DNA from: CBDCWO01 sp965223405
Lineage (GTDB): Bacteria; Bacteroidota; Bacteroidia; Chitinophagales; Saprospiraceae
Direction of reading: 5' to 3'
Assembly: GCA_965223405.1 (NCBI GenBank)
Contig: CBDCWO010000006.1
Coordinates: 5,084,001-5,148,000 of the forward strand
Length of the DNA: 64,000 nt
Shown here one piece after another: positions 55,190-64,000 of this stretch. Position 1 is the first letter of the stretch; each line of letters starts with the position of its first letter. Under the pieces are notes generated by a model. It searched no databases. It saw only the letters and a list, made by a program, of their open reading frames with translations, and was not told the DNA's origin. A program made the translations under genes and the position numbers.

Positions 55190-55969
55190 TTAAAAATGAG
55201 TGTCACTCAGATTATTTAGCGGATTGCCGCTTAATTGATCATAAACTTTTATGTCATCTAGATTTCCCCGATGTCCCCGATTTCCGGATAGGAAAATGTC
55301 TCCGTACATCATGTAATCCTCCCAGATATTTTGAATCTCTGGAATCGTGTCGGTCCAGTTCTTAAAATAATTCCATTGAACAATAAGGTTACTTTGTTTG
55401 CCAATGTATACTTCGTATTTATTTTCGGGTGTTACTCCCACTTCTTCGAAAGTCAACTCAATTACCTCGGAGGGGATTTCATTACGCGATACTCTTTCAC
55501 CGGTGTATTTCAATTTCACACCCGGATCCAGCAATTTAAAAGGAAGTACTAACCAATAAGAATCATTGATCCAATGCCGGTAGGCTTTTTTTAATCCCGC
55601 TTCCAGTTCGGTGCCAACGAGTTGTTTGCCTTTGGAAGATACTACTCCTGTTTGATCTATAAGATTTACGATCGCATCAAAGCTACCGTCCAAATATCTG
55701 ATCCTAGCCAGGTGATTCTGCTTATCCCATAACAGACGCCGACGGTTAAAAAAGGTCCATGCTATATATTTGGTGTTTTCCCAGGCAGATTGACCACCAC
55801 AAGCATCGATTACCTCTTTCGCCAGTTCAACGGCTTTTTCGTCAGAAAAAGAAGGGTCAAAAGATTTTTGCATACCTTCTGAAACCTCTTGATCCTTTTG
55901 GTTGTTCGAACATTGTAGGCAAAAACCGGAGAGTATTAAAATTAAGCTCCAAAAAAGTGTTTTATTCAT
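55190..55969 (-). CDS. Lipoprotein, possible LolA/LppX-like fold
   Basis: A 259-residue lipoprotein (signal ending GFCLQC, Cys20). The mature protein starts with a helix containing the pattern KAVELAKEVIDACGGQSAWENTKYIAWTF (part: VIDACGGQSAWENTKY), which resembles the start of outer-membrane lipoprotein-sorting-like proteins, then antiparallel strands to residue 245. The function is unknown. It is co-directional with the M49-like gene that follows. Confidence 0.7.
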   Translation of the reverse strand: MNKTLFWSLILILSGFCLQCSNNQKDQEVSEGMQKSFDPSFSDEKAVELAKEVIDACGGQSAWENTKYIAWTFFNRRRLLWDKQNHLARIRYLDGSFDAIVNLIDQTGVVSSKGKQLVGTELEAGLKKAYRHWINDSYWLVLPFKLLDPGVKLKYTGERVSRNEIPSEVIELTFEEVGVTPENKYEVYIGKQSNLIVQWNYFKNWTDTIPEIQNIWEDYMMYGDIFLSGNRGHRGNLDDIKVYDQLSGNPLNNLSDTHF

Positions 55970-56016
55970 GAGGAATGGTTCTTATCTTAAATTAGGATTA
56001 AGCGTAGAGGCTTTGT

Positions 56017-56024
56017 TATATTTG
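56017..56024 (+). promoter_or_regulatory. Possible Bacteroidota -7 box for ffh
   Basis: TATATTTG matches the TAnnTTTG -7 consensus in the intergenic region between the divergent lipoprotein gene and ffh. No clear -33 TTTG at 19-21 bases upstream, so it is tentative. The leader would be about 135 bases. Confidence 0.3.
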
Positions 56025-56165
56025 CCAATTCAAATTTACAACGATATTTTATGTCGCTTAGCGTAAATACTAAAGAAACTAATAAAATTTATAAATTCTT
56101 AAGTCTAAAGGTCGCTTTGAACTCACATATTCAAGCGTGGAACCTTAAAAATACTGTTTAAGATT

Positions 56166-57515
56166 ATGTTTGAAAGTTTAAATGAAAGATTAGAATCTGC
56201 TTTTAAGAACCTGAAAGGTCATGGCCGATTGACCGAAATCAATGTTGCTCAGTCCATCAAGGAGATAAGGCGTGCCCTGGTGAGCGCTGATGTCAATTAT
56301 CGAATAGCAAAGGAGTTTACAAATAAAGTAAAGGACAAAGCTTTAGGCTCGGATAATGTATTGACTTCTGTAAAGCCTGGCGAGCTGATGGTCAAAATTG
56401 TCCAGGACGAACTGGCTGAGTTAATGGGAGGCCAGTCCGTCGGTATAAATATTACCGGCAATCCCGGAGTGGTCCTGATTGCCGGATTGCAGGGTTCAGG
56501 TAAAACTACTTTCTCGGGGAAACTGGCTAATTTTTTAAAAACCAAACGCAAGAAATCCCCGCTCCTAGTTGCATGCGACGTGTATCGCCCGGCTGCAATT
56601 GATCAATTATCAGTCATTGCGGAATCCATTAATGTTCCCGTATACAAGGAATTAGAGAGCAAAGATCCGGTTGGAATAGCTCAAAATGCAGTTCAACATG
56701 CGAAAGATCATGGATTTGATGTAGTGATCATAGATACCGCAGGTAGAATTGCTATTGATGAGGAAATGATGGATGAGATACGCAACATCAAGAATGGGGT
56801 GGAACCTACTGAGACTTTATTTGTAGTAGATGCAATGACCGGTCAGGATGCCGTAAATTCAGCTAAGGCATTTAATGAAGTTATAGATTATAATGGAGTA
56901 GTACTCACTAAGTTAGATGGAGATACTAGAGGTGGAGCTGCACTTTCGATTAAATATACTGTTGGTAAGCCCATTAAATTTGTCAGTACCGGTGAAAAAA
57001 TGGATACCATCGATGTATTCTATCCGGATAGAATGGCTCAAAGAATATTGGGCATGGGCGATATCGTGTCTTTTGTAGAAAAGGCCCAAGAGCAATTCGA
57101 TGAGAAAGAGGCGAAGAAGCTGGAAGCCAAAATCAAGAAAAACAAATTTGACTTCAATGACTTTCTGGCCCAAATTAAGCAAATCAAGAAAATGGGTGAC
57201 ATTAAAAGTCTGATGGGCATGATTCCGGGCATCAACAAAATGACTAAGAACCTGGATATTGATGATAAGGCTTTTAATAAAGTGGAATCAATCATATTTT
57301 CTATGACCCCTGAAGAGAGGGCTCGACCGGAGCTTTTAAATATGAGTCGTAAACGCAGGATTGCTGTAGGCTGTGGTCACAATATACATGAGATTAATTT
57401 GTTTATTAAACAATTTGATCAGATGAGAAAAATGATGCATATGATGAGTAAAGGTAAAGGCATGGGGCAGATGATGCAAGGAATGCGAGGTGCGAATCGA
57501 AAGGGCAGACGTTAA
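56166..57515 (+). CDS. ffh: Signal recognition particle protein Ffh
   Basis: A 449-residue SRP GTPase that binds signal sequences and the 4.5S RNA. N-domain (SLNERLESAFKNLKGHGRL), G-domain with P-loop GLQGSGKTT, DTAGR and TKLDG, then a C-terminal M-domain rich in methionine (MMHMMSKGKGMGQMMQGM). Full length; ATG 56166. Confidence 0.97.
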   Translation: MFESLNERLESAFKNLKGHGRLTEINVAQSIKEIRRALVSADVNYRIAKEFTNKVKDKALGSDNVLTSVKPGELMVKIVQDELAELMGGQSVGINITGNPGVVLIAGLQGSGKTTFSGKLANFLKTKRKKSPLLVACDVYRPAAIDQLSVIAESINVPVYKELESKDPVGIAQNAVQHAKDHGFDVVIIDTAGRIAIDEEMMDEIRNIKNGVEPTETLFVVDAMTGQDAVNSAKAFNEVIDYNGVVLTKLDGDTRGGAALSIKYTVGKPIKFVSTGEKMDTIDVFYPDRMAQRILGMGDIVSFVEKAQEQFDEKEAKKLEAKIKKNKFDFNDFLAQIKQIKKMGDIKSLMGMIPGINKMTKNLDIDDKAFNKVESIIFSMTPEERARPELLNMSRKRRIAVGCGHNIHEINLFIKQFDQMRKMMHMMSKGKGMGQMMQGMRGANRKGRR

Positions 57516-57550
57516 TTTAAATTAATTACCGGATATATAAATATATTTAG

Positions 57551-59014
57551 TTGATTAACAAGGCAGTATTGACTATTATTTTAACACTTGGTGTAAGTGT
57601 TTTATGGTCGCAGGATTGGACCAGAACTTTAACTAATGTAGGTACTTTTTCATCTCCGCGTGCCGTGGATCTAAATCAGGACAATATTTTGGATATTGTA
57701 ATTGGTGCAGGTCAGGAAGAATTTAAAGCTTGCGATACTGCTGTGATCGCGTTGGATGGAAGTAATGGAGAAGTGCTTTGGGCAGTCCCGGCGCGTGACC
57801 AGATCTTTGGAAGTGCAGCCGTTGGTGATGTGAATCGCGATCAGATTCCTGACGTATTTATTGGAGGAAGAGGTGCCGAACTACTCGCTATTAATGGAAA
57901 ATCTGGCGAGATACTTTGGGAATTTTATCCAGAGGGAGATTCACTGAAGCCCGCTAATGTCGGTTTGTATAATTTTTATAATCCACAATGGATTCCCGAT
58001 CAGGATAACGACGGTATTCGTGATCTGATCATTGCAAATGGTGGGGATGTAACTGCACCTCCTTATGATCCGAACCGTCCTCCCGGTCATCTAATTGTGG
58101 TTAGCGGTCAAAACGGCAAACAACTAGCTAGAGCCAAAATGCCGGATAACAAGGAAATTTATATGTCCGCGGTAATCGTTGACCTGGAGAACGACGGACA
58201 GCTTGAAGTGATCTACGGAACCGGGGGAGAAACCATTGGGGGTAACCTCTGGAAATGCCAATTAAGAGATGTGATGAATGAAGACCTCAAACATTCTTCT
58301 CTTTTGGCTTATGGCGAAAATAAGGGGTTTATCGGACCTCCGGTGATTGCCGATTTGAATGAAGACAATATACTGGATGTGGCCATTAATGCGGTTGAAG
58401 GTATCGTTTATGCCATTGATGGAAAAACAAACCGTTTCTTATGGATGCGTAAAATTGATGATACGGAGGCCTATTCCTCTTTGGCGGTCGGAGATATCAA
58501 TAAAGATGGAACCGCCGATTTTTTTGGGATGTATGCCGACGGTGTTTGGCCTGATCTTCGCAGCACCAGACCCTTCGCAGTAAATGGAAAAACCGGAGAA
58601 TTGGCATTTATTGATAGTATTGGATTTTATCAAACTTCGTCACCAAGTATTGCAGACTTTAATGGTGATGGGTATTTGGATGCAATGATATCCGTCAATT
58701 TTTTTGCTGGTGAAGTAGACACACTCCAAACGATTCACAACACCTTATTGGTCTATGATTTATACAATCAGAATAAATTTACGATTGTAGATCCTGTCAT
58801 CGGCTCATGTGTGGCTTCAACTCCTTGGATCGGTGATCTCGATGGTGATCAAAAATTGGATTTAGTTTACACTATGCTTACTCGACCGGATAAAACCTAT
58901 ACTTTTGATGGATTTCGGATAATCAGAAAGGAAACAGATATCAATATCCCACAAGGAGTTCCTTGGGGAGCTTATATGGGAAATCAATATGATGGAATCT
59001 ATCGAAATAAATAA
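57551..59014 (+). CDS. Secreted FG-GAP/VCBS-repeat protein
   Basis: A 487-residue exported protein: signal 1-20 (ending VLWSQ) followed by about seven FG-GAP/VCBS-like repeats with calcium-binding D-x-D/N-x-D loops (DLNQDNILDIVIGAG, DVNRDQIPDVFIGG, DQDNDGIRDLIIANG, DLNEDNILDVAINA, DINKDGTADFFGM, DFNGDGYLDAMISV, DLDGDQKLDLVYT). It has interleaved PQQ-like propeller segments (LDGSNGEVLWAVPA, INGKSGEILWEF). It probably folds as a calcium-stabilised propeller outside the cell. Start TTG 57551. It follows ffh by 35 bases on the same strand. Confidence 0.87.
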   Translation: MINKAVLTIILTLGVSVLWSQDWTRTLTNVGTFSSPRAVDLNQDNILDIVIGAGQEEFKACDTAVIALDGSNGEVLWAVPARDQIFGSAAVGDVNRDQIPDVFIGGRGAELLAINGKSGEILWEFYPEGDSLKPANVGLYNFYNPQWIPDQDNDGIRDLIIANGGDVTAPPYDPNRPPGHLIVVSGQNGKQLARAKMPDNKEIYMSAVIVDLENDGQLEVIYGTGGETIGGNLWKCQLRDVMNEDLKHSSLLAYGENKGFIGPPVIADLNEDNILDVAINAVEGIVYAIDGKTNRFLWMRKIDDTEAYSSLAVGDINKDGTADFFGMYADGVWPDLRSTRPFAVNGKTGELAFIDSIGFYQTSSPSIADFNGDGYLDAMISVNFFAGEVDTLQTIHNTLLVYDLYNQNKFTIVDPVIGSCVASTPWIGDLDGDQKLDLVYTMLTRPDKTYTFDGFRIIRKETDINIPQGVPWGAYMGNQYDGIYRNK

Positions 59015-59110
59015 GTATTCCTGTAAATAAGAGTCCGGGTGATTATCCAAGTACAGAAGTTAATTGTAAATTGTCATCAGATAATTTGCTGAAAAATATA
59101 CCCTATATAA

Positions 59111-60220
59111 ATGAATAAATTAATTGCACAAGCACCGGGAAGAATCAACATTATTGGTGAGCATACCGACTATAATGATGGATATGTGCTTCCTGGAGCA
59201 ATTGATAAGAATACGACCGTGGTGCTAAGCAGAAATGGAACCATGAATACTTGCAATTGTATTGCGAAGGACCTAGATGAAAAGTATCAATTTGATCTGA
59301 ATACCTACGGCCGGCTAGAGAGTGGCTGGCAGAATTATGTGATGGGCGTAGTCAAGGAATTGCAAAAATTGGGGGCCTGGATCAATGGATTTGATTGCGA
59401 AATATCAAGTACAGTGCCCATTGGTAGCGGCATGAGTTCTTCGGCTGCTTTGGAGTGTAGTCTTGCTTTTGGTCTGAATGAGTTGTTCGATCTTGATTTA
59501 TCTCCTATTCAGATGATTAAAGCTTCGCAAATGGCAGAGCATAACTTTGTTGGGATCAAGTGTGGAATAATGGATCAATTTGCCAGTATGATGGGTAAAG
59601 AAGATCAGGTAATCCGGTTGGATTGCCGCACCTTAGCCTATGAATACTTTCCCTTGGAATTAGGACGCTATGAGCTTGTATTGCTTAATACCAATGTGGC
59701 TCATTCCTTGGCATCATCTGAATATAATAAAAGACGATCAACTTGCGAGGAAGGCGTGGAAATCATCCAGACCAGGTTTCCCAAGGTGATCAATCTTAGA
59801 GATGTCAGCGTTGATCAATTATCACAGGTCAAAACGATCATGCCACCACTGGTCTATAACCGATGTGCTCATGTAATTGAAGAAAACCAAAGAGTATTAA
59901 AGGCCACTAGGGCAATGAAAGACAATCAACTGATTGAGTTAGGAAAATTGATATTTGCATCACATTATAGTCTACGAGATTTGTATGAAGTCAGTTGTTC
60001 GGAATTGGACTTTCTGGTCGGTTTGGCTGAAGAGCACACCGATGTCATAGGAGCCAGAATGATGGGTGGTGGTTTTGGAGGATGTACCCTAAACCTGGTT
60101 CGGTCAAACCAGATTGAATCGTTTATTGAACAAGCAGCTGAATCCTATCATCTGAAGTTTGATAATAATCTTACTCCTTATCGGGTGAAATTAAGCGATG
60201 GAGCAGGGTTGGTCAATTAA
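59111..60220 (+). CDS. galK: Galactokinase
   Basis: A 369-residue GHMP kinase that phosphorylates galactose in the Leloir pathway. N-terminal signature APGRINIIGEHTDYNDGYVLPGA, ATP-binding motif PIGSGMSSSAALE and the C-terminal GARMMGGGFGGC are all present. No other gal genes are adjacent. Confidence 0.95.
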   Translation: MNKLIAQAPGRINIIGEHTDYNDGYVLPGAIDKNTTVVLSRNGTMNTCNCIAKDLDEKYQFDLNTYGRLESGWQNYVMGVVKELQKLGAWINGFDCEISSTVPIGSGMSSSAALECSLAFGLNELFDLDLSPIQMIKASQMAEHNFVGIKCGIMDQFASMMGKEDQVIRLDCRTLAYEYFPLELGRYELVLLNTNVAHSLASSEYNKRRSTCEEGVEIIQTRFPKVINLRDVSVDQLSQVKTIMPPLVYNRCAHVIEENQRVLKATRAMKDNQLIELGKLIFASHYSLRDLYEVSCSELDFLVGLAEEHTDVIGARMMGGGFGGCTLNLVRSNQIESFIEQAAESYHLKFDNNLTPYRVKLSDGAGLVN

Positions 60221-60416
60221 AATAGAAGGAAATTCCAAATTTTATGTTTTTTTAAATTCATGCTAATATTTACTGTTAAAAATCGTTTTTCAATTATTGA
60301 AATAATTTTAAACTATTGAACCAACTATTTACAATTTGCGAGCATCCCCATATGGAGTGGTATTTCAATCTTTCACTTCACAGGAGGTATGGATTCAAAC
60401 GGAATGCATTTTTTAT

Positions 60417-60462
60417 AATCTAGCGCATTCAGTTTAATCTAGCGCATTCAGTTTAATCTAGC
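60417..60462. repeat. 19-bp tandem repeat
   Basis: The unit AATCTAGCGCATTCAGTTT occurs twice back to back (60417-60435 and 60436-60454), then the first eight bases of a third (60455-60462). It lies in the 285-base gap between galK and the M16 gene and is the only clear tandem repeat I noticed. Nothing else is seen in that gap. Confidence 0.9.
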
Positions 60463-60505
60463 CAAAACTTTGTAATGACTAAAATGTCCTAAAATCAAAA
60501 TCATC

Positions 60506-63418
60506 ATGGAGAAAATTCAAACCAAACTTTTATTTAGCATTTTCTTTTCTTTTATTCTGATTACCTGTACTCCTAAAACGGCCAATGTGGTTACTACAGG
60601 AGGGCCCACGGAAAAATCAAATGAACAACCAACTCTGGTTACTGAGACTCCGGCAAAAACGGAAGACTCAGAAAAAATGGGTAATCTGCCATTTCATCCG
60701 GATGTTCGAACCGGGCAATTGGAAAATGGATTGAAGTATTATTTAATGAAAAATAATAAGCCAGAGAACAGGGCTGAACTACGACTGGCTGTGAGAGCAG
60801 GTTCCTTGCAGGAAGATGAGGATCAATTGGGAATTGCGCATTTCGTTGAACATATGGCTTTCAACGGCAGTGAAAATTTTAGTAAAAATGAATTGGTAGA
60901 TTATCTCGAAACGGTGGGTACACGATTTGGTCCGGATTTAAATGCCTACACCAGTTTTGATGAAACGGTTTATATGTTACAAGTGCGAACCGATGATGAG
61001 GAACAATTAACAAAAGGAATGACCGTGCTTCAAGACTGGGCCGGTGGATTGACCTTTGATCCCGAAGAAATCGATAAAGAGCGTGGTGTCGTTGTCTCGG
61101 AATGGCGAACCGGATTGAGCGCCAATCAACGTATGCAACAACAGTACCTTCCTGTCATGCTCAAAGATTCCCGATATGCGGAAAGATTGCCCATTGGGAA
61201 ACCGGAAATCGTTGAAGAATTGGGATATGACCGAATTAAACAGTTTTATATGGATTGGTATCGTCCAGATTTAATGGCTGTATCCATAGTCGGAAATATT
61301 GATCTGGATCAAATGGAAAAAGAAATAAGGTCCCGCTTTGGTAAGCTCAAGAATCCTGAGGTCCCTAGGGAGCGAGTTATTTATAAAGTCCCGATCCATG
61401 ACGAAACCTTAGTATCGATTTGTTCAGATAAAGAAGCTACCAACAGTATTATTCAGCTTATGTATAAACACCCCGAGGTAGAGTTTAAGACCGAAGCCGA
61501 CTTGCGACAACGAATCACCTGGGGGCTCTATAATACCATGTTGAATAATCGGCTTAATGAGTTATCTCAAGAGGCCAATCCACCATTTATTTTTGCCTAT
61601 TCTGGTTTTGGGGGAGGATTTGGACATATAAATAACTACACTTCTTTTGCAATGGTACCGGAAGGAGGAATAGAAACAGGATTACAAACTCTGCTCCGAG
61701 AGAATGAGAGGGCATTGAGGTTCGGATTTACTGATTCTGAAATGGAAAGAGCCGTTATTGAAACCACAAAGTCCGCAGAAAGGGCGGTAAAAGAAGCGGA
61801 TAAACAAGAAAGTAACCGTCTGATTTCCTCCTTGATCAATCACTTTTTGGAAGAAGAACCGGTATTAAGTCCCCAGCAAAACCTGGAGCTAGTAAAAAAA
61901 TACCTACCTACTATTCAACTAGAAGAAATCAATAAATTGGCATCAACCTGGATCAGGGATAAAAGCCGGGTCGTAATTGTAACTGCTCCTGAAAAAGAGG
62001 GCTATCGCATTCCAACCGAGAATGAACTGTTGACAATTATCAATGATAGTAAAAAGGAAGAAATAACCGCTTATGAGGATGAGGTATCAACAGAACCTTT
62101 GTTTTCCAAAGATCTGACTCCAGTGATGATTAAAGAAGAAAAAAACCATGATGCGATCAATGCAAAAGAAATCGTTTTGGAAAACGGTATTCGGATACTG
62201 TATAAAAAGACGGATTTTAAGAATGACGAAATTATTATGTCGGCCAGGAGCGATGGGGGTAATACTCTTTATGATTTGGATAAGTTTAATCAAGCTCGAT
62301 TTGCGAGTTCCATAATTAGTCAATCCGGAGTAGGAAACTTTGATGAGATCCAATTAGGAAAATTGTTAACTGGAAAGAAAGTTTCCGTATCTCCTTATAT
62401 CGGTGGTAGAGAGGAAGGATTTAGAGGTAATGCATCGCCTGAAGACCTTGAAACTTTGTTCCAATTGATCTATTTATATTTTGAAAATCCACGCCGGGAT
62501 GAGGAAGCACTCAAGTCTTTTGTAGCTAAGCAAAAGGCCTTCTTGGAAAACCTGGATGCTAATCCTAACTTTTATTTTTATGATCAGGTCACGAAAGTTA
62601 AGTATGGTAACCATCCCCGAACCAAATATCCGACTGTAGCAGATATGGACGCCCTAGATCTGGATCAGATTATGGCGATCTATGAAGATCGATTTCAAAA
62701 TGCCGGTGATTTTATATTTTATTTTGTCGGAAATTTTGATGAGAATGTATTAAAAAATTATGCTCGCGAATATTTGGGCAATTTGCCTAATACAGGTCGT
62801 GTAGAGCATTGGAAAGATGTAGGAGTGAAAATAACAGAGGGCAAAATCAGGAAAAACTGGAATCGAGGTCAGGCCCCGAAAACCAATGTCCAGATCTTCT
62901 TCCATGGACCATTTGAGTGGTCAACCAATAACCGCTATGTCTTTAACTCTACAATTGACTTATTACGAATCAAATTGCGGGAAGCGTTGAGGGAAGATAA
63001 AGGTGGTGTGTATGGAGTTGGAATTCAAGGATCCTATGCCAAAGAACCACGTCCTGAATATACTATTACGATAACTTTTAACAGCGACCCCGACCGTACT
63101 GACGAACTGGTGAAAGCGGTTTATGCAACTGTTAATGAAGTCAAAGAAAATGGCGGCAAAGAAGAAGATATTGTCAAAGTAAAGGAACTTCAAAAACAGA
63201 CTTTGATAAAATCGCATGAACAAAACAGATACTGGCTCAATGGAATCAGAAACTGTGATGAAAACAATTTACCATTTAATTCTCTGCTGTTAGAGCACCT
63301 GGAAGAATTGGCAGATCTGTTATCTCCTCAAGTAATAAAATCAACTGTAAATCAATACTTTAATGAAGAAAATTCAATGGAATTTGTCTTGAATCCTGAG
63401 GTGACTAATGAAAATTAG
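60506..63418 (+). CDS. M16-family zinc peptidase lipoprotein
   Basis: A 970-residue two-halved insulinase-family metallopeptidase. Lipoprotein signal ending FILITC (Cys21). Zinc site HxxEH at His112-Glu115-His116 (AHFVEHMAFNG) with the downstream Glu in ERGVVVSEW. The second half lacks this motif, as usual for the non-catalytic half (EEIILE-type ALREDKGGVYGVGIQGS region with the R/Y substrate site present). It degrades peptides in the periplasm or at the outer membrane. Full length for the pqqL/M16B-like bacterial group. Confidence 0.92.
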   Translation: MEKIQTKLLFSIFFSFILITCTPKTANVVTTGGPTEKSNEQPTLVTETPAKTEDSEKMGNLPFHPDVRTGQLENGLKYYLMKNNKPENRAELRLAVRAGSLQEDEDQLGIAHFVEHMAFNGSENFSKNELVDYLETVGTRFGPDLNAYTSFDETVYMLQVRTDDEEQLTKGMTVLQDWAGGLTFDPEEIDKERGVVVSEWRTGLSANQRMQQQYLPVMLKDSRYAERLPIGKPEIVEELGYDRIKQFYMDWYRPDLMAVSIVGNIDLDQMEKEIRSRFGKLKNPEVPRERVIYKVPIHDETLVSICSDKEATNSIIQLMYKHPEVEFKTEADLRQRITWGLYNTMLNNRLNELSQEANPPFIFAYSGFGGGFGHINNYTSFAMVPEGGIETGLQTLLRENERALRFGFTDSEMERAVIETTKSAERAVKEADKQESNRLISSLINHFLEEEPVLSPQQNLELVKKYLPTIQLEEINKLASTWIRDKSRVVIVTAPEKEGYRIPTENELLTIINDSKKEEITAYEDEVSTEPLFSKDLTPVMIKEEKNHDAINAKEIVLENGIRILYKKTDFKNDEIIMSARSDGGNTLYDLDKFNQARFASSIISQSGVGNFDEIQLGKLLTGKKVSVSPYIGGREEGFRGNASPEDLETLFQLIYLYFENPRRDEEALKSFVAKQKAFLENLDANPNFYFYDQVTKVKYGNHPRTKYPTVADMDALDLDQIMAIYEDRFQNAGDFIFYFVGNFDENVLKNYAREYLGNLPNTGRVEHWKDVGVKITEGKIRKNWNRGQAPKTNVQIFFHGPFEWSTNNRYVFNSTIDLLRIKLREALREDKGGVYGVGIQGSYAKEPRPEYTITITFNSDPDRTDELVKAVYATVNEVKENGGKEEDIVKVKELQKQTLIKSHEQNRYWLNGIRNCDENNLPFNSLLLEHLEELADLLSPQVIKSTVNQYFNEENSMEFVLNPEVTNEN

Positions 63419-63427
63419 ACTATGGAA

Positions 63428-63829
63428 TTATCCAGGTCGTTTATTTTGATAGGATAGTTGAAGCTGCATTAAACATTGATGTGCTTGTTTGGCATCCGAG
63501 GTGGGCACAAAAATATGGTCGTGGTTGAAGCCGGCTATCAGATTGCAGGGGATCTCAAGTTTTGCAAGTTCCGACGATACCATAAAGGTTAGTCCTACGG
63601 CAGTCAGCGGAGAGTCGACCTGTAAGGTAATCTTGCAGTACAGCAAATGGTAATTCTGGTTGAATTGGTCAGCTATTTGTGATTCGACAATGTACGTTAA
63701 ACCTTCGTCCTCCTGAATTATGGCAAAACTGTGCTTTCCTAAACCATCAAGAGGCGCTGAGCGGAAGACATATGCAAAAGTCCTTTTATCCAATTTAGGG
63801 TTTAAGTTGCTCAGTAGTTGATGGATCAT
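63428..63829 (-). CDS. ACT-domain protein
   Basis: A 133-residue soluble protein. The C-terminal half has tandem ACT-like strands (LQVDSPLTAVGLTFMVSSELAKLEIPCNLIAGFNHDHIFVP, quoted here as LTAVGL, IPCNLIAGF and HDHIFVP), which matches a group of small ACT proteins, possibly amino-acid-binding. ATG 63829 is chosen; the longer frame to 63904 begins with a hydrophobic stretch that is not conserved. It converges with the M16 gene, which ends 9 bases before its stop. Confidence 0.78.
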   Translation of the reverse strand: MIHQLLSNLNPKLDKRTFAYVFRSAPLDGLGKHSFAIIQEDEGLTYIVESQIADQFNQNYHLLYCKITLQVDSPLTAVGLTFMVSSELAKLEIPCNLIAGFNHDHIFVPTSDAKQAHQCLMQLQLSYQNKRPG

Positions 63830-63938
63830 GACCTGTGAGTTAAAGAATATGATTGTAAATAAATAGAAGAGTAAGTTGGTGTAATTTACGATAAAGTATC
63901 TCACTTCACCATTAGATAGATCAATAAATCAGAAATCC

Positions 63939-64000
63939 TTAAGACAATTCTTCGCGTATTTCAATTCCCATTTTTCCCAGGTCGGCAAAGAACTTCGTGG
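63939..64000 (-). CDS. 3' end of an unidentified gene running off the window
   Basis: The last 19 sense codons (TKFFADLGKMGIEIREELS, then TAA at 63941-63939) are open to the window edge. The pattern is that of a helical protein C-terminus. Too short to identify. Confidence 0.4.
   Translation of the reverse strand, partial: TKFFADLGKMGIEIREELS

Overview
The window looks like a chromosomal segment of a Bacteroidota bacterium. The base composition is AT-rich and start codons mostly lack Shine-Dalgarno sequences. There are many short-signal lipoproteins (Cys after LxxC-like boxes), an outer-membrane TonB-type beta-barrel protein, WG-repeat and TolB-propeller proteins, and a sparse housekeeping set. 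A Saprospiria-like member is my guess; no 16S or other marker here proves it.

Layout. 0-5.7 kb: a sensor kinase with a TPR-containing sensor region, its OmpR-type regulator, a TPR/TolB-propeller protein split by a frameshift, and a small lipoprotein ending in a strong terminator. 5.7-6.2 kb: an ORF-less group II intron-like RNA lies directly behind that terminator. 6.2-19.2 kb: a class III nucleotide cyclase fused to TolB/TPR modules, a 1009-residue secreted thioredoxin-fold protein, TspO, a sulfatase, and an S15-type hydrolase / NodU-type carbamoyltransferase / SxtJ-like small protein cluster. 19.6-31.4 kb: an IS982-type element, and two copies of a divergent Lrp-DinB-fold gene pair flanking a serine hydrolase, a GNAT acetyltransferase and an M1-peptidase-like gene that is broken by an IS1182-type element and an internal stop. 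31.5-40 kb: an outer-membrane beta-barrel protein, then an insertion-sequence graveyard (IS630 remnant, a frameshifted IS1182-type element beside it, another IS1182 fragment) around a WG-repeat lipoprotein, and an unexplained hairpin-rich segment ending in a terminator.

40-64 kb is mostly intact and ordinary: a PLP decarboxylase, coaD, P5C dehydrogenase, rhomboid protease, NAGPA-like protein, M28 peptidase, DNA polymerase IV, an LptF/LptG-type permease, xseA/xseB, an HtrA protease, an M49 peptidase, ffh, an FG-GAP protein, galK, an M16 peptidase and an ACT-domain protein. A GC-rich palindromic island lies between dinB and the permease gene.

The most interesting items are the terminator-associated miniature group II-like RNA, the duplicated Lrp/DinB module, and the M1-like gene whose zinc motif is absent and whose frame is restored exactly when the IS and one target duplication are removed. 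I did not see a CRISPR array, rRNA or tRNA genes, or a recognisable defence system.
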